Shown piece by piece: positions 1-8,838 of a stretch of 64,000 bases of DNA. How positions within the stretch are numbered: the stretch's first letter is position 1; each line of letters begins with the position of its first letter. Source of the stretch: Pseudomonadota bacterium. GTDB taxonomy: Bacteria; Pseudomonadota; Alphaproteobacteria; Rhizobiales; Rhizobiaceae. A program made the translations under genes and the position numbers. The notes under the pieces were generated by a model. The model saw nothing but the letters and a program-made list of their open reading frames with translations. It ran no database searches and was not told the origin of the DNA. Location: contig JAIUPA010000021.1 in assembly GCA_020161665.1 (NCBI GenBank), positions 1 to 64,000 on the forward strand, read 5' to 3'.

Positions 1-435
1 GATGATATTGCCAAGCCCCAGGTGCTGGCCGAAATCGGGGCGGGCATCCGTTACATGGCCCTTAACCCGACCGGCTATGCGGGCAATGCCGTCAATCTTG
101 GCGAATTTCGCGAAGCCTATCGGCGGATCAAGGAAACGGGCGGGCTTTACCAGCGTGATACGAACGGCGTTCGTTTCGTCGCCTCAAACCTCTTTCGCGC
201 CACGCTGAAACTGCCCGCCAATATTCCCGACGGCGTGCATACCGTGCAGGCCTATCTCTTCAAAAGCGGCACCTTTGTTTCGAGCAAGACGCTGCCGCTT
301 CGGGTGGTGAAAACGGGTCTGGAACAGACCATCACGGATGCCGCGCACAAGACCCCGGTCATCTATGGCCTGTTTTGCGTTCTTTTGGCGCTGATTACCG
401 GCTGGGGTGCCAGCCTGATCTTCCGCAGGGATTAA
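1..435 (+). CDS. TIGR02186-type membrane protein (5' truncated)
   Basis: The reading frame is open from the first base, so the N-terminus lies outside the window; 144 residues remain. The visible part is a soluble region ending in one hydrophobic helix (about residues 118-138, a VIYGLFCVLLALITGW-type segment) and a short basic tail FRRD, so it is probably anchored in the inner membrane with a periplasmic domain. The pattern resembles the alphaproteobacterial TIGR02186/Alph_Pro_TM family, often found beside a TauE/SafE-type sulfite exporter gene; that neighbour would lie upstream and is not visible. Function unknown. It ends 3 bases before the convergent pdeM stop. Confidence 0.7.
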   Translation, partial: DDIAKPQVLAEIGAGIRYMALNPTGYAGNAVNLGEFREAYRRIKETGGLYQRDTNGVRFVASNLFRATLKLPANIPDGVHTVQAYLFKSGTFVSSKTLPLRVVKTGLEQTITDAAHKTPVIYGLFCVLLALITGWGASLIFRRD

Positions 436-438
436 AAG

Positions 439-1164
439 CTATCCCTTGAACCGCGCGGCAGGAACCGTGTAGACCCGTCCGCCGTGAAGGAGATGGGCGA
501 CAAGGTTTTGCCTGTCGAACAGGCCGTCAAAAGCGCGATGGCCGAGGTCGAGCCCGCCGGTCAACACCCCGAAGGATGGCATGACGAGGCGTTCGCCATC
601 GGTCGCGAAACAGGGGCGACGCACCGTCTTTTCCCGCCGTGTCACGGCTGCCGCAGGGTGAAGGTGACCCGCCACCTCGCCACGCGCCTGACCCGCCTTC
701 GGCTCATGCCTGAAGGTCAGCGGGCCGAAGCTCACGTCCTCGCACGTCTCGCCCTCAAGCCCTTCGACGCCATCCGGGTCATGGTTGCCGGTGATCCATA
801 TCCATTGACGACCGCGCATCAGTCCCTTCAGGCGCTCCCGATAGGGCAAGGGCAGATGCCCGGACCCGGCACGGTCATGAAAACTGTCGCCGAGGCTGAC
901 AACGATTGCCGGATTGCGGCGCGCCAGTGCGGCCTCCAGAAGGTCGAGCGTCGCGGCGGTGTCATAGGGCGGCAAAAGCTGGCGGCGGCGGGCAAAGGCC
1001 GCGCCCTTTTCCAGATGCAGATCGGACACGCAGAGAAGATCAAAAGCCGGGAGGAAGAGCGCGCCGGAGGGATCGCAAACCGCCTCGACCCCGGCAAGCG
1101 AAATCGCGGCCCCGGCGGCAGGTGCCTGGTTTCTCAACTGCTGTGCCAGAACCATGCGGTTCAT
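439..1164 (-). CDS. pdeM: Ligase-associated DNA damage response endonuclease PdeM
   Basis: A 241-residue calcineurin-like metallophosphoesterase. The metal-binding motifs appear in order: SDLHLEKG (about residue 47), GDSFHD (about 92), GNHD (about 126) and GHLHP (about 165). In the family this protein is encoded with an ATP-dependent DNA ligase, an exonuclease and an Lhr-type helicase as a repair module. Here it lies 9 bases downstream of the Lhr-like helicase on the same strand and is probably co-transcribed with it; no ligase or exonuclease gene is visible next to them. The ATG is preceded by GAGGG at good spacing. No signal peptide, so cytoplasmic. Confidence 0.9.
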   Translation of the reverse strand: MNRMVLAQQLRNQAPAAGAAISLAGVEAVCDPSGALFLPAFDLLCVSDLHLEKGAAFARRRQLLPPYDTAATLDLLEAALARRNPAIVVSLGDSFHDRAGSGHLPLPYRERLKGLMRGRQWIWITGNHDPDGVEGLEGETCEDVSFGPLTFRHEPKAGQARGEVAGHLHPAAAVTRREKTVRRPCFATDGERLVMPSFGVLTGGLDLGHRAFDGLFDRQNLVAHLLHGGRVYTVPAARFKG

Positions 1165-1173
1165 GTCTTGCCC

Positions 1174-3663
1174 TCAAACATCGTCAACGGTCAGTGCCTC
1201 TTCGATCAGGTCATCGGCGGCCTCGGCCAGAATGGCATCGTCCGCCCCGCCCGAGACCGGCTCGCGGCCGATTTCCAGCAGAACCGGAACGGCCAGCGGC
1301 GACACCCGCGACAGCGCCATATGGGTGATGTGCCCCCTGATTCGCTTCAGCATAGCGCCAAGGCGGGCGATATCCAAAAGGCCGGTCGCCGCATCGCGCC
1401 GTGCCGCCTCCAGCAAAATATGGTCCGGCTCGTGGCTGCGCAGCACGTCATAGACAAGGTCGGTCGAAACCGTCACCTGCCGCCCGGTCTTTTCCTTGCC
1501 GGGATGACGCCGCTCGATCAAGCCCGCAATGACGGCGCAATTGCGGAAGGTGCGCTTCAGCATGAAGGATTCGGCAAGCCAGGCTTCCAGATCCTCACCC
1601 AGCATATCCTCGTCAAAAAGGTCGGCGAAATCGACGCCTTCCAGATCCTCCAGCCCCCAGATGGCGAGCGAATAATCAGTGGCGGCAAAGCCGGTCGGCT
1701 TCAGTCCCATGCGCTCCAGCCGCCGGGTGAGAAGCAGGCCGAGCGTCTGGTGGGCGAGCCGCCCCTCGAACGGATAGGCGACCATGTAGTAGCGCGTAGC
1801 GCGCGGGAACGTCTCGATCAACAGTTCGCCGCGCTTGGGCAGGATGGAGCGCAGACGCTGGATTTCCAGCCACTCACGCACCTGATCCGGTAACGTCCCC
1901 CACGTTCCGGGATCGGCGAGAAGGCCGCGCACCTGTTCGGCCAGAAAGGTGGAGAGCGGAAACTTGCCACCCGCATAGGCGGGGATTTTCGGATCAAAGG
2001 AAAAGGCCGGGCTGACGAGGCATTCGTTCTCGCGGATGCCTTCGAAGCGCAGCACCTTGCCAGAAAAGAGAAACGTATCGCCCTGCACGAGCTGCTCGAG
2101 AAAATATTCCTCGACCTTGCCCAGCATCATGCCGCCGAAGCGCGCCTTACCGCCCGATTTCACCATGCGGACATTGAGCATGGGGGATTCGACAATCGTG
2201 CCGAGGTTCAGGCGATAGGCCTGCGCCACCGCCGGGTTCGAAATGCGCCACAAGCCTTCGGCCGTCTGGCGGATTTTCGCATACCGCTCGTAGGTTTTCA
2301 GCGCATAGCCGCCGGTCGCGACAAATTCGACGATCCGGTCAAAAGTCTCACGCGGCAGGGCGTGATAGGGCTCTGCCGAAATCACTTCGCCATAAAGCGC
2401 ATCGGCATCAAACGGTTCGGCGCAGGCCATGCCGAGCACATGTTGGGCCAGCACGTCCAGCGCCCCTTCGCCAATCGGCGGCGTGTCCTGCGCGCCGACA
2501 TAATTGGCGTCCAGTGCGGCGCGACACTCCATCACCTCGAAACGGTTGGCGGGCACCAGCACCGCCCGGCTCGGCTCATCCATGCGGTGATTGGCGCGGC
2601 CGATGCGTTGGGCCAGGCGGCTCGCTCCCTTCGGCGCGCCGACATGCAGCACGAGATCGACATCACCCCAGTCAATCCCGAGATCCAGCGTCGAGGTGGC
2701 GACCACGGCGCGCAGGCGATTATCAGCCATAGCCGCTTCCACCTTGCGGCGCTGGCCGACATCGAGCGACCCGTGATGCAGGGCAATCGGCAGATTGTCG
2801 TCGTTGATCGTCCAGAGTTCCTGAAACAGAAGCTCGGCCTGGCTTCGCGTATTGACGAAGACGAGCGCCATCTTGGCCCGTTTCAGCGTCTCGTAAATGT
2901 CCGGGATGGCATAGCGGGCCGAATGGCCGGACCAGGGAATGCGCGCTTGCGTTTGCAGAATGGTGATCTGCGGTTTGGCACCGCCCGAAACCGTGACCAG
3001 CCCGGCGTTCTGACGGCCCTCCTCAGGCTGGCCGACCAGCCAGCGCTGCAATTCCATCGGATCGGAAACCGTCGCCGAAAGGCCGATGGTCTGCACATCG
3101 GGCGCAAGCTTGCGCAGGCGCGCGAGCCCGAGCGACAGAAGATGGCCGCGCTTGGAGGTGACGAGCGCATGCAACTCGTCCAGCACCACATATTTCAGGT
3201 CGCGAAAGAAGCGCGCCGCCTCGCCATTGGCCAGAAGCAGCGCCACCTGCTCCGGCGTTGTCAGCAGAATATCCGGCGGCGTCAATTTCTGGCGCTGGCG
3301 CTTGTGGACCGGCGTATCGCCCGTGCGGTTTTCGACCGTGATGGGCAGGCCCATCTCGCTCACCGGCTTCATGAGGTTGCGCTCGATATCGACCGCCAAT
3401 GCCTTCAACGGCGAGACATAGAGCGTGTGAATGCCGGTAAAGGCGCTGCCCGGCGGGATTTTGCCGCGCGCGGTCAGATCGGTGAGCGAAGGCAGGAAAC
3501 CGGCGAGCGTCTTGCCCGCGCCGGTGGGGGCAATCAAAAGCGTGCTTTCGCCACTTCGGGCGCGCTTCAACAGCTCAATCTGGTGCGGGCGCGGCGACCA
3601 GCCCTTCTCCTCGAACCAGCGTTCGAAAACAGGCGGCAAACGGTCGTTTGGCCCTTCGTCCAT
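1174..3663 (-). CDS. Ligase-associated DEXH-box DNA helicase (Lhr family)
   Basis: An 829-residue superfamily 2 helicase. Visible motifs: Q-motif region RPHQIE (about 24), Walker A APTGAGKT (about 45), the DELH box (about 160), SAT (about 198), and motif VI QRIGRANHR (about 358). The C-terminal half matches the Lhr-associated winged-helix region. Length and order fit the ligase-associated DNA damage response helicase, which moves along single-stranded DNA and works with PdeM, a DNA ligase and an exonuclease. Its ATG overlaps the stop of the upstream YitT gene (TGATG), so it is translationally coupled to a membrane protein gene rather than to the expected ligase gene. Confidence 0.9.
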   Translation of the reverse strand: MDEGPNDRLPPVFERWFEEKGWSPRPHQIELLKRARSGESTLLIAPTGAGKTLAGFLPSLTDLTARGKIPPGSAFTGIHTLYVSPLKALAVDIERNLMKPVSEMGLPITVENRTGDTPVHKRQRQKLTPPDILLTTPEQVALLLANGEAARFFRDLKYVVLDELHALVTSKRGHLLSLGLARLRKLAPDVQTIGLSATVSDPMELQRWLVGQPEEGRQNAGLVTVSGGAKPQITILQTQARIPWSGHSARYAIPDIYETLKRAKMALVFVNTRSQAELLFQELWTINDDNLPIALHHGSLDVGQRRKVEAAMADNRLRAVVATSTLDLGIDWGDVDLVLHVGAPKGASRLAQRIGRANHRMDEPSRAVLVPANRFEVMECRAALDANYVGAQDTPPIGEGALDVLAQHVLGMACAEPFDADALYGEVISAEPYHALPRETFDRIVEFVATGGYALKTYERYAKIRQTAEGLWRISNPAVAQAYRLNLGTIVESPMLNVRMVKSGGKARFGGMMLGKVEEYFLEQLVQGDTFLFSGKVLRFEGIRENECLVSPAFSFDPKIPAYAGGKFPLSTFLAEQVRGLLADPGTWGTLPDQVREWLEIQRLRSILPKRGELLIETFPRATRYYMVAYPFEGRLAHQTLGLLLTRRLERMGLKPTGFAATDYSLAIWGLEDLEGVDFADLFDEDMLGEDLEAWLAESFMLKRTFRNCAVIAGLIERRHPGKEKTGRQVTVSTDLVYDVLRSHEPDHILLEAARRDAATGLLDIARLGAMLKRIRGHITHMALSRVSPLAVPVLLEIGREPVSGGADDAILAEAADDLIEEALTVDDV

Positions 3664-4310
3664 CAGGCGGCGATGTAGCGGTCGCGGCGGTGGTTGACCG
3701 CCAGAACGATGTTGATCGCCACCGCGCCGATGACCGAGCAGGCAATGATGAAGGGGCTGGCGACGAAGAAGGAGAAGACGAGGATCGTCATATCCAGCGC
3801 CAGTTGCACCAGCCCGGCGCGGATGCCGAACTGATCCTGCAGCCAGAGCGCCAGAATGCCGAAGCCGCCAAGGCTGGCGCGGTGGCGAAAGAGCACCAGC
3901 ATGCCATTGCCCAGAAGCACGCCGCCGAAGAGGGCTGCCACCAGCGGATCGAGATGGGCAAAACCAATATAGCGCGGCAGCGCCTCCGTGATGAAGGAGG
4001 CAAGCGTGACGGCGGAGAAGGTCTTCAGCGTGAAGGCCAGCCCCACCTTGCGCCAGGCCAGATAATAGAATGGCAGGTTGATGAGGAAGAAGACCGTGCC
4101 GAAGGACAGGCCGAAGGCATAATGGGCCAGAAAGGCCACACCCGCCGTGCCGCCACTCAAAAGGTCGGCGCCTTTGAGAAGGGCGATCCCCAGCGCCGAC
4201 AGCATGGCGCCGACGGCAATCGCCTGCGCATCCTCAATCAGCGAATGGCGCACCGGCGTCGATTCGACCATCAGCTTCAACAGATTCCGTTCCGACAAGG
4301 CGCACTCCAC
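3663..4310 (-). CDS. YitT family membrane protein (copy 1)
   Basis: A 215-residue polytopic inner-membrane protein with about five or six hydrophobic segments and the family signature GGTAGVAFL near residue 53. YitT proteins are of unknown function, though some members are linked to transport. The sequence is clearly homologous to the next gene upstream (shared GGTAGVAFL, FFLLNLPFYYL-type and RHRASLGG segments), so the two are tandem paralogues. Its stop codon overlaps the start of the helicase gene by one base. The region between the two YitT genes (4311-4439) holds only a degenerate repeat-like stretch. Confidence 0.85.
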   Translation of the reverse strand: MECALSERNLLKLMVESTPVRHSLIEDAQAIAVGAMLSALGIALLKGADLLSGGTAGVAFLAHYAFGLSFGTVFFLINLPFYYLAWRKVGLAFTLKTFSAVTLASFITEALPRYIGFAHLDPLVAALFGGVLLGNGMLVLFRHRASLGGFGILALWLQDQFGIRAGLVQLALDMTILVFSFFVASPFIIACSVIGAVAINIVLAVNHRRDRYIAA

Positions 4311-4439
4311 ATCACGACGACCTCAAGGCCGCATGCCGTTTTAGCCGCTTCGCCGACCGGATCAAAGAGGCGAGAAGCAAGGCTTTTCTCTGACGCATGA
4401 TCTTTTCGATCCTCGCTTCGCTCCGGTCGGATCAAGCTC

Positions 4440-5078
4440 TTATCTCAAGACGATATAGCGGTCCTTGCGGTGATTGACGGTGACAAAGAGGTTGATGACG
4501 ACGGCGGACAGAACCGAGCAGGCGACGATAAAGGGATCGACCACGAAGAAGGCGGCGACCAGCACCGCGACGTCGAAGGCCATCTGCACCAATCCGGCGC
4601 GAATGCCGAAACGATCCTGCAGATAGATGCCGAGAATGCCGACGCCGCCGAGGCTGGCGCGATGACGATAAAAGGCCAGCAGTCCGTAGCCCAGCAGAAG
4701 GCCACCCAGAATGGCGGCCCAGATGGGGTTCAGCGTGGCGATCCCCAGAAAATGCGGCTGCACTTCCACCAGCGCCGAGGTTGCGCCAATCGCCACAAAG
4801 GTTTTCAGCGTGAAATCCCAGCCCACCTTGCGGATCGACAGATAATAAAAGGGCAGATTGAGCAGGAAGAACCAGAGACCGAAGCTCCAGTTGGTCAGGT
4901 AATGCATGAGGAAGGCAACGCCTGCCGTGCCGCCGGTCAAAAGCCCGGCCTTGCCGAGCAGGAAGAAGCCGAGCGAGGAAATCACGGCACCTGTCATCAG
5001 CCCCTGAAAATCCTCCGCCTTGGTGTGGTGCGTGGGGCTGGTGTTCCAGAAACCTGCGACCTTGCTCAATTCCGGCAT
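4440..5078 (-). CDS. YitT family membrane protein (copy 2)
   Basis: A 212-residue paralogue of the adjacent copy 1, with the same GGTAGVAFL motif (about residue 47) and the RHRASLGG loop before the final pair of membrane helices. I start it at the ATG at 5078 because AGGA lies about 7 bases upstream; the frame stays open to 5132 but that extension (GGGSNPNRQQQ) looks non-coding. About five membrane helices. The function is unknown; the tandem arrangement suggests duplication and perhaps a heteromeric complex (inference). Confidence 0.85.
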   Translation of the reverse strand: MPELSKVAGFWNTSPTHHTKAEDFQGLMTGAVISSLGFFLLGKAGLLTGGTAGVAFLMHYLTNWSFGLWFFLLNLPFYYLSIRKVGWDFTLKTFVAIGATSALVEVQPHFLGIATLNPIWAAILGGLLLGYGLLAFYRHRASLGGVGILGIYLQDRFGIRAGLVQMAFDVAVLVAAFFVVDPFIVACSVLSAVVINLFVTVNHRKDRYIVLR

Positions 5079-5190
5079 GGGATGATCCTGCTGTTGACGG
5101 TTCGGATTTGAACCACCACCAGCATATCTCAAACCGCCTTGGTCAGCAATGCTGACCTATTGGCGCGCAATGATAAGTCTCGGTTTCAAC

Positions 5191-6126
5191 CTAACATTTG
5201 ACCGCAATGAAGATGAAGCCGTAAACCGGCTTTCCGGCATCCATGCGCAGCGTCACACGCTCAAAACCGCGTTCTGCAAAGCCATGGCGGGCAAAAAGGG
5301 CCGCCACATGCGCCTGCGAATGGGCGTAGCGCATGGAGGGTTGCAGCACATAGCCCTTATCCGCCGCCTCGACGGAAAAGGCAAAGGTGCCGCCTGCCTT
5401 CAAGAGTTCAGCCGCCAGCGCAACGGGGCTTTCGAGGTCGCCGAGATACATCATCACATCGGCGGCCAGCACCAGATCGGCGCGATGCGGCAGATGCTCG
5501 GCTGAGAACAGGCCGCTTTCCGGGGCGGGCTTTGACAGATCGGCGCGGGCGAGATGGTCGTAAACACCCTTTTCGACCGCCTTGGCCAGCATGTTGGCGG
5601 AAATATCAAAACCTTCCAGATGGTCCACGAAGGGGTGGACATAAGGTCCGGCGAGGCCCGTGCCGCAACCGAGATCAACGGCCCGTGCAAACCGGGTTTC
5701 AGCGCCCGCATGGGCCTGAATGGCAGCGGCCAGCTTCTGCGGAAGGTCATAGCCGAGCTTTTCGGTCAGCGATTTTTCAAACCGATCGGCATAGTCATCG
5801 AACAGGCTTTCGGCATAGCGGCTTTCGGGATTGGCGGGCGCTGCTTCTGCGCCAAGCAAGGCGAGTTTCAGACCTGCCCCGAAAATGTCGTCCCCCGCCA
5901 TGGCCAGAACTTGCCGGTAAGCGGCAACGGCCTTTTCCACATCTCCGGCCTTTTCACGGTATTCGCCCAGTTGGAACCAACCGGCGCGCCAGAGGGGGGT
6001 GAGTTCCAGCGCCTGCTCCATGAGTTCCGCCGCCTCGGCAAACGCCCCGTCATCGGCCGCCATCTTTGCATAGGCGGCACGGCGGTCGGCGAGTACATCG
6101 CCCGAGGGAAGGCTGCCCGGCTGCAT
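5191..6126 (-). CDS. TPR-containing class I SAM-dependent methyltransferase
   Basis: A 311-residue cytoplasmic protein. The first ~85 residues contain TPR-like helical repeats (AELMEQALELTPLWRAGWFQLG, then AVAAYRQVLAMAG), followed by a Rossmann methyltransferase domain with SAM motif I DLGCGTGLAGP (about 155) and the acidic strand ADVMMYLGD (about 225). The substrate cannot be deduced. The start at 6126 is chosen for GGAG 5 bases upstream; the open frame extends to 6231 but that part is rich in Arg/Lys and lacks a ribosome-binding site. It is divergent from the small membrane protein at 6298. Confidence 0.85.
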   Translation of the reverse strand: MQPGSLPSGDVLADRRAAYAKMAADDGAFAEAAELMEQALELTPLWRAGWFQLGEYREKAGDVEKAVAAYRQVLAMAGDDIFGAGLKLALLGAEAAPANPESRYAESLFDDYADRFEKSLTEKLGYDLPQKLAAAIQAHAGAETRFARAVDLGCGTGLAGPYVHPFVDHLEGFDISANMLAKAVEKGVYDHLARADLSKPAPESGLFSAEHLPHRADLVLAADVMMYLGDLESPVALAAELLKAGGTFAFSVEAADKGYVLQPSMRYAHSQAHVAALFARHGFAERGFERVTLRMDAGKPVYGFIFIAVKC

Positions 6127-6297
6127 GGCGACTCCGTTTCTGCGCAAAGGTCGGCGTTTCTTCGCGCAAAACCGCACAGCAGGCAAGGCCCGCCGCTTTG
6201 TTGCTCCAATTTGGCGGCACAAACCGCGCATCCCGTTGCGGCGCCTCTTGCCGCGTCATGCGCCAGAGCCTATCTCTGCGGGAAAAGGAGTGACCGG

Positions 6298-6564
6298 ATG
6301 TCCGATCAGATCAACCGTTTTCTGGGCGACACGCCCACCCGCACCGTCGTGAAACTGGTTGTGGTTTCACTGGTCGTCGGCTTCGTCATGGCTCTGTTCG
6401 GGATTTTCCCGGCGGACATCATTGAAGGCTTCCGCACCTTCTTCTTCGGGCTGTGGTATCGCGGCTTCGAGGCACTTGGCGAAGTGGGGCGCTACCTGAT
6501 GCTTGGCGCAACGGTCGTGATCCCCGTTTTCATCGTCCTACGGCTCTTCACCTACAAGCGTTGA
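6298..6564 (+). CDS. Small two-helix membrane protein (DUF6460-like)
   Basis: An 88-residue protein starting at an ATG preceded by AAGGAG. Two hydrophobic helices are evident (about residues 19-40 and 64-82), with a short polar N-terminus and a basic C-terminal YKR. The sequence resembles small conserved hypothetical proteins of Hyphomicrobiales assigned to DUF6460; this is by recall, not by search. Its stop lies 2 bases before the start of the CAP lipoprotein gene, so the two are probably co-transcribed. The function is unknown. Confidence 0.75.
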   Translation: MSDQINRFLGDTPTRTVVKLVVVSLVVGFVMALFGIFPADIIEGFRTFFFGLWYRGFEALGEVGRYLMLGATVVIPVFIVLRLFTYKR

Positions 6565-6566
6565 TC

Positions 6567-7058
6567 ATGTTTTCGACCCCTTCCCGGCGCGGGCTTCTCC
6601 TCCTAAGTGGAGCGGCACTTCTTGCCGCCTGCACGCCCACACCCAAGCCGCCGCGCCCCTTTACGGGTAGTGCCGAAGACCGGACAGCGGAAGCGCTTGG
6701 CACGGTCAATGCGCTGCGTGCCAGCAAGGGGCTTTCGCCGCTTTCACCCGCCGCACCGGCGCAAGGGGCAGCGCTTGCTCAGGCACAGCGCATGGCGGCC
6801 AGCGGGCAGATGAAGCATGTGATGGGGTTTGCCGATGGTTTCGGGCCGCGCATGCGGGCGGCGGGCGTGCCGCTTCCGGCTGCCGAAAACATTGCGGCCG
6901 GTCAGCAAACCACCGACGCCGTGGTCAAGGCGTGGATCGCCTCACCGCACCACCTCGAAAACATGCTAGGGCCGAATTACACGAGCTTCGGCGTGGCCGT
7001 GGCGCGCGATCCCGGCACGGGAAATCACCCCTTTTGGGCGATGGTGCTTTCGCGATAG
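6567..7058 (+). CDS. CAP-domain lipoprotein
   Basis: A 163-residue secreted protein. The N-terminus is a classic lipoprotein signal: RR, a hydrophobic stretch LLLLSGAALLAA, then the lipobox Cys at about residue 22, followed by a Pro-rich linker. The rest is a CAP/SCP domain with the signature AENIAAG near residue 112 and the C-terminal FWAMVL strand. Bacterial CAP proteins are of mostly unknown function and are thought to act in the cell envelope. It begins 2 bases after the DUF6460-like gene and converges with pyrD. Confidence 0.85.
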   Translation: MFSTPSRRGLLLLSGAALLAACTPTPKPPRPFTGSAEDRTAEALGTVNALRASKGLSPLSPAAPAQGAALAQAQRMAASGQMKHVMGFADGFGPRMRAAGVPLPAAENIAAGQQTTDAVVKAWIASPHHLENMLGPNYTSFGVAVARDPGTGNHPFWAMVLSR

Positions 7059-7085
7059 AGCCTTATGGCTCAACGCATTTTCGGA

Positions 7086-8171
7086 TTAGAACTTGGCCGC
7101 CCAGGCATCGACCGAACGGTCGCGAAGGGCGCTGATTGTCGTCACGCCTTCTCGCACCAGAAGCCCCGGCAGATCCTTGACGATGGCCGCTGCAATGCCC
7201 GGCCCCTCATAGATCATCATCGAATAAATCTGCACGAGATCAGCCCCGGCCTTGATCTTCTCGACCACATCGGCGGCGTTGCCGACGCCCCCCGCGCCGA
7301 TGATCGGCAGAGCGGGACCGACGCGCTTGCGCATGGCGGCGAGAACCGCCGTCGAACGCTCGAAGAGCGGCTTGCCGGACATGCCGCCTGCCTGCGCCGC
7401 CAGTTCCTTCTCCACCAGACCTTCACGCGACAACGTGGTGTTGGAGATGATCAGGCCGTCGAGATCGTGTTCGGCGACTTCAGCGGCAATGTCATCCAGA
7501 CCTTCGGGCGTCAGATCCGGCGCAATCTTGAGGAAAATGGGCAGGCGGCGACCGCTCTTCGCCACCTCTTCGGCGCGAGCGGCGAGAACCGCATCGAGCA
7601 GCGTCTTCAGGCTGTCGCGCGCCTGAAGGTCGCGCAGGCCCGGGGTGTTGGGCGAGGAGATATTGACGGTGAAATAGGTGGCAACCTCGTAGAAACGGTG
7701 AATGCCCTGCACATAATCGCCGACGCGATCCTCGCTATCCTTGTTGGCGCCGATATTGACGCCGACGATGCCCGGCTTGCCCTTGCGGGCCACAAGACGG
7801 GCGAGCGCTGCCGCATGGCCATCATTGTTGAAGCCCATGCGGTTGATCACGGCGCGGTCAGCGGGCAGACGGAACAGGCGCGGCTTGGGATTGCCCGCCT
7901 GCGGCTTCGGCGTCAGCGTGCCGACTTCGGCAAAGCCAAAGCCGAGCGACAGCAGCGCATCGGGAATTTCTGCGTTCTTGTCAAAGCCAGCCGCCATGCC
8001 GACCGGATTGGGGAAGGAGATGCCCGCCACGTGGACCGTGAGCTTCGGATCAGCCTTTGCCGCGCAACCCGGAACCAGTCCGGTTTTCAGCGCCTTGACG
8101 GCCAGACCATGCGCGGTTTCAGAATCCATCTTGAAAACGCCGGGGCGAATGAGATCAAAAAAGCCGGTCAT
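7086..8171 (-). CDS. pyrD: Dihydroorotate dehydrogenase (quinone), class 2
   Basis: A 361-residue FMN enzyme that oxidises dihydroorotate to orotate with quinone as acceptor, the fourth step of UMP synthesis, at the inner membrane. The N-terminal helical extension (FFDLIRPGVFKMDSETAHGLA) marks the membrane-bound class 2. Visible are the FMN region NPVGMAAGFDKNAE (about 55), the NISSPNTPGLR segment with the catalytic serine region (about 169), and GAGGV (about 294). Start: ATG at 8171 with GGAGG upstream. It overlaps the DUF952 gene by 4 bases, so they form an operon. Confidence 0.95.
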   Translation of the reverse strand: MTGFFDLIRPGVFKMDSETAHGLAVKALKTGLVPGCAAKADPKLTVHVAGISFPNPVGMAAGFDKNAEIPDALLSLGFGFAEVGTLTPKPQAGNPKPRLFRLPADRAVINRMGFNNDGHAAALARLVARKGKPGIVGVNIGANKDSEDRVGDYVQGIHRFYEVATYFTVNISSPNTPGLRDLQARDSLKTLLDAVLAARAEEVAKSGRRLPIFLKIAPDLTPEGLDDIAAEVAEHDLDGLIISNTTLSREGLVEKELAAQAGGMSGKPLFERSTAVLAAMRKRVGPALPIIGAGGVGNAADVVEKIKAGADLVQIYSMMIYEGPGIAAAIVKDLPGLLVREGVTTISALRDRSVDAWAAKF

Positions 8172-8518
8172 TGCATGGCCTCCGGAAAGATGTGGGTGCC
8201 CTCGTGCGAAAGCGGCAGGGGCTTGGCCCAGAGAACCGCCGACAGCAGAAGAGGTGCGTAAAGGTGGGGGAAAAGATCACCGCCGCGTGACGGTTCGAAA
8301 ATCAGCTTGTCGCCAAGGGCGGCAGCATCCACCGCCACCAGTATCAGGCCCTCCTGACCGGCGAAATAACGGGCAGCGGTTGCCCGCGCCTGTTCTGCAG
8401 TGGAAAAATGGATGAAGCCGTCCGTCAGATCAATCGAGGCACCGTCAAAGCGACCGGCGGCCTCGGCAGTGTGCCACAGCGCGGCAGGCACGATCTTGTA
8501 AATGACGGCAGCAGACAT
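8168..8518 (-). CDS. DUF952 domain protein
   Basis: A 116-residue cytoplasmic protein with the DUF952 signature DGFIHFSTAEQ near residue 34 and a second conserved stretch FPHLY near residue 82. The function is unknown; a Tse/ADP-ribosyltransferase-like fold has been suggested for the family. The ATG at 8518 has AGGA 7 bases upstream; the open frame to 8644 is not supported. It is the first gene of a two-gene unit with pyrD (ATGA overlap), a common arrangement in rhizobial relatives. Confidence 0.85.
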   Translation of the reverse strand: MSAAVIYKIVPAALWHTAEAAGRFDGASIDLTDGFIHFSTAEQARATAARYFAGQEGLILVAVDAAALGDKLIFEPSRGGDLFPHLYAPLLLSAVLWAKPLPLSHEGTHIFPEAMQ

Positions 8519-8838
8519 GGGATTCCTGCGGGATGTGCGAGAAAGCGGCGCGCCCTGACGCTTCTGTAGGGCACCGGACCCGTTTGCCGCAATTTGCCCG
8601 TCCTGTCCACCATAAGCGCGATCTCGCCTTTTACCATGCGACACCGCTGCACATGTTTTGTCGAAACCGCGCCACGGGCGTGCCGATGGCCGCAGCGCTC
8701 AAAAAGCATAGTGGCTTTTCTATGAATCACTTGTCTGCAATGGCATAGACTATTGTCTAAACGCATATATGCAGCTAATAAGAAAGCACGGCGGGACTAT
8801 ACGAAGAGAGTATACGGTTCTTGGGAGGGAACGACCGA
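8519..8838. other. 320-base intergenic region with three stacked dyads
   Basis: No gene is evident. The right half, directly before the response regulator gene, is A/T-rich and carries three inverted repeats: TAGAC-tatt-GTCTA (8746-8759), GCATATATGC (8763-8772) and TATAC-N7-GTATA (8798-8814). They probably form the promoter-operator region of the response regulator gene. The left half shows nothing I can name. Confidence 0.5.
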
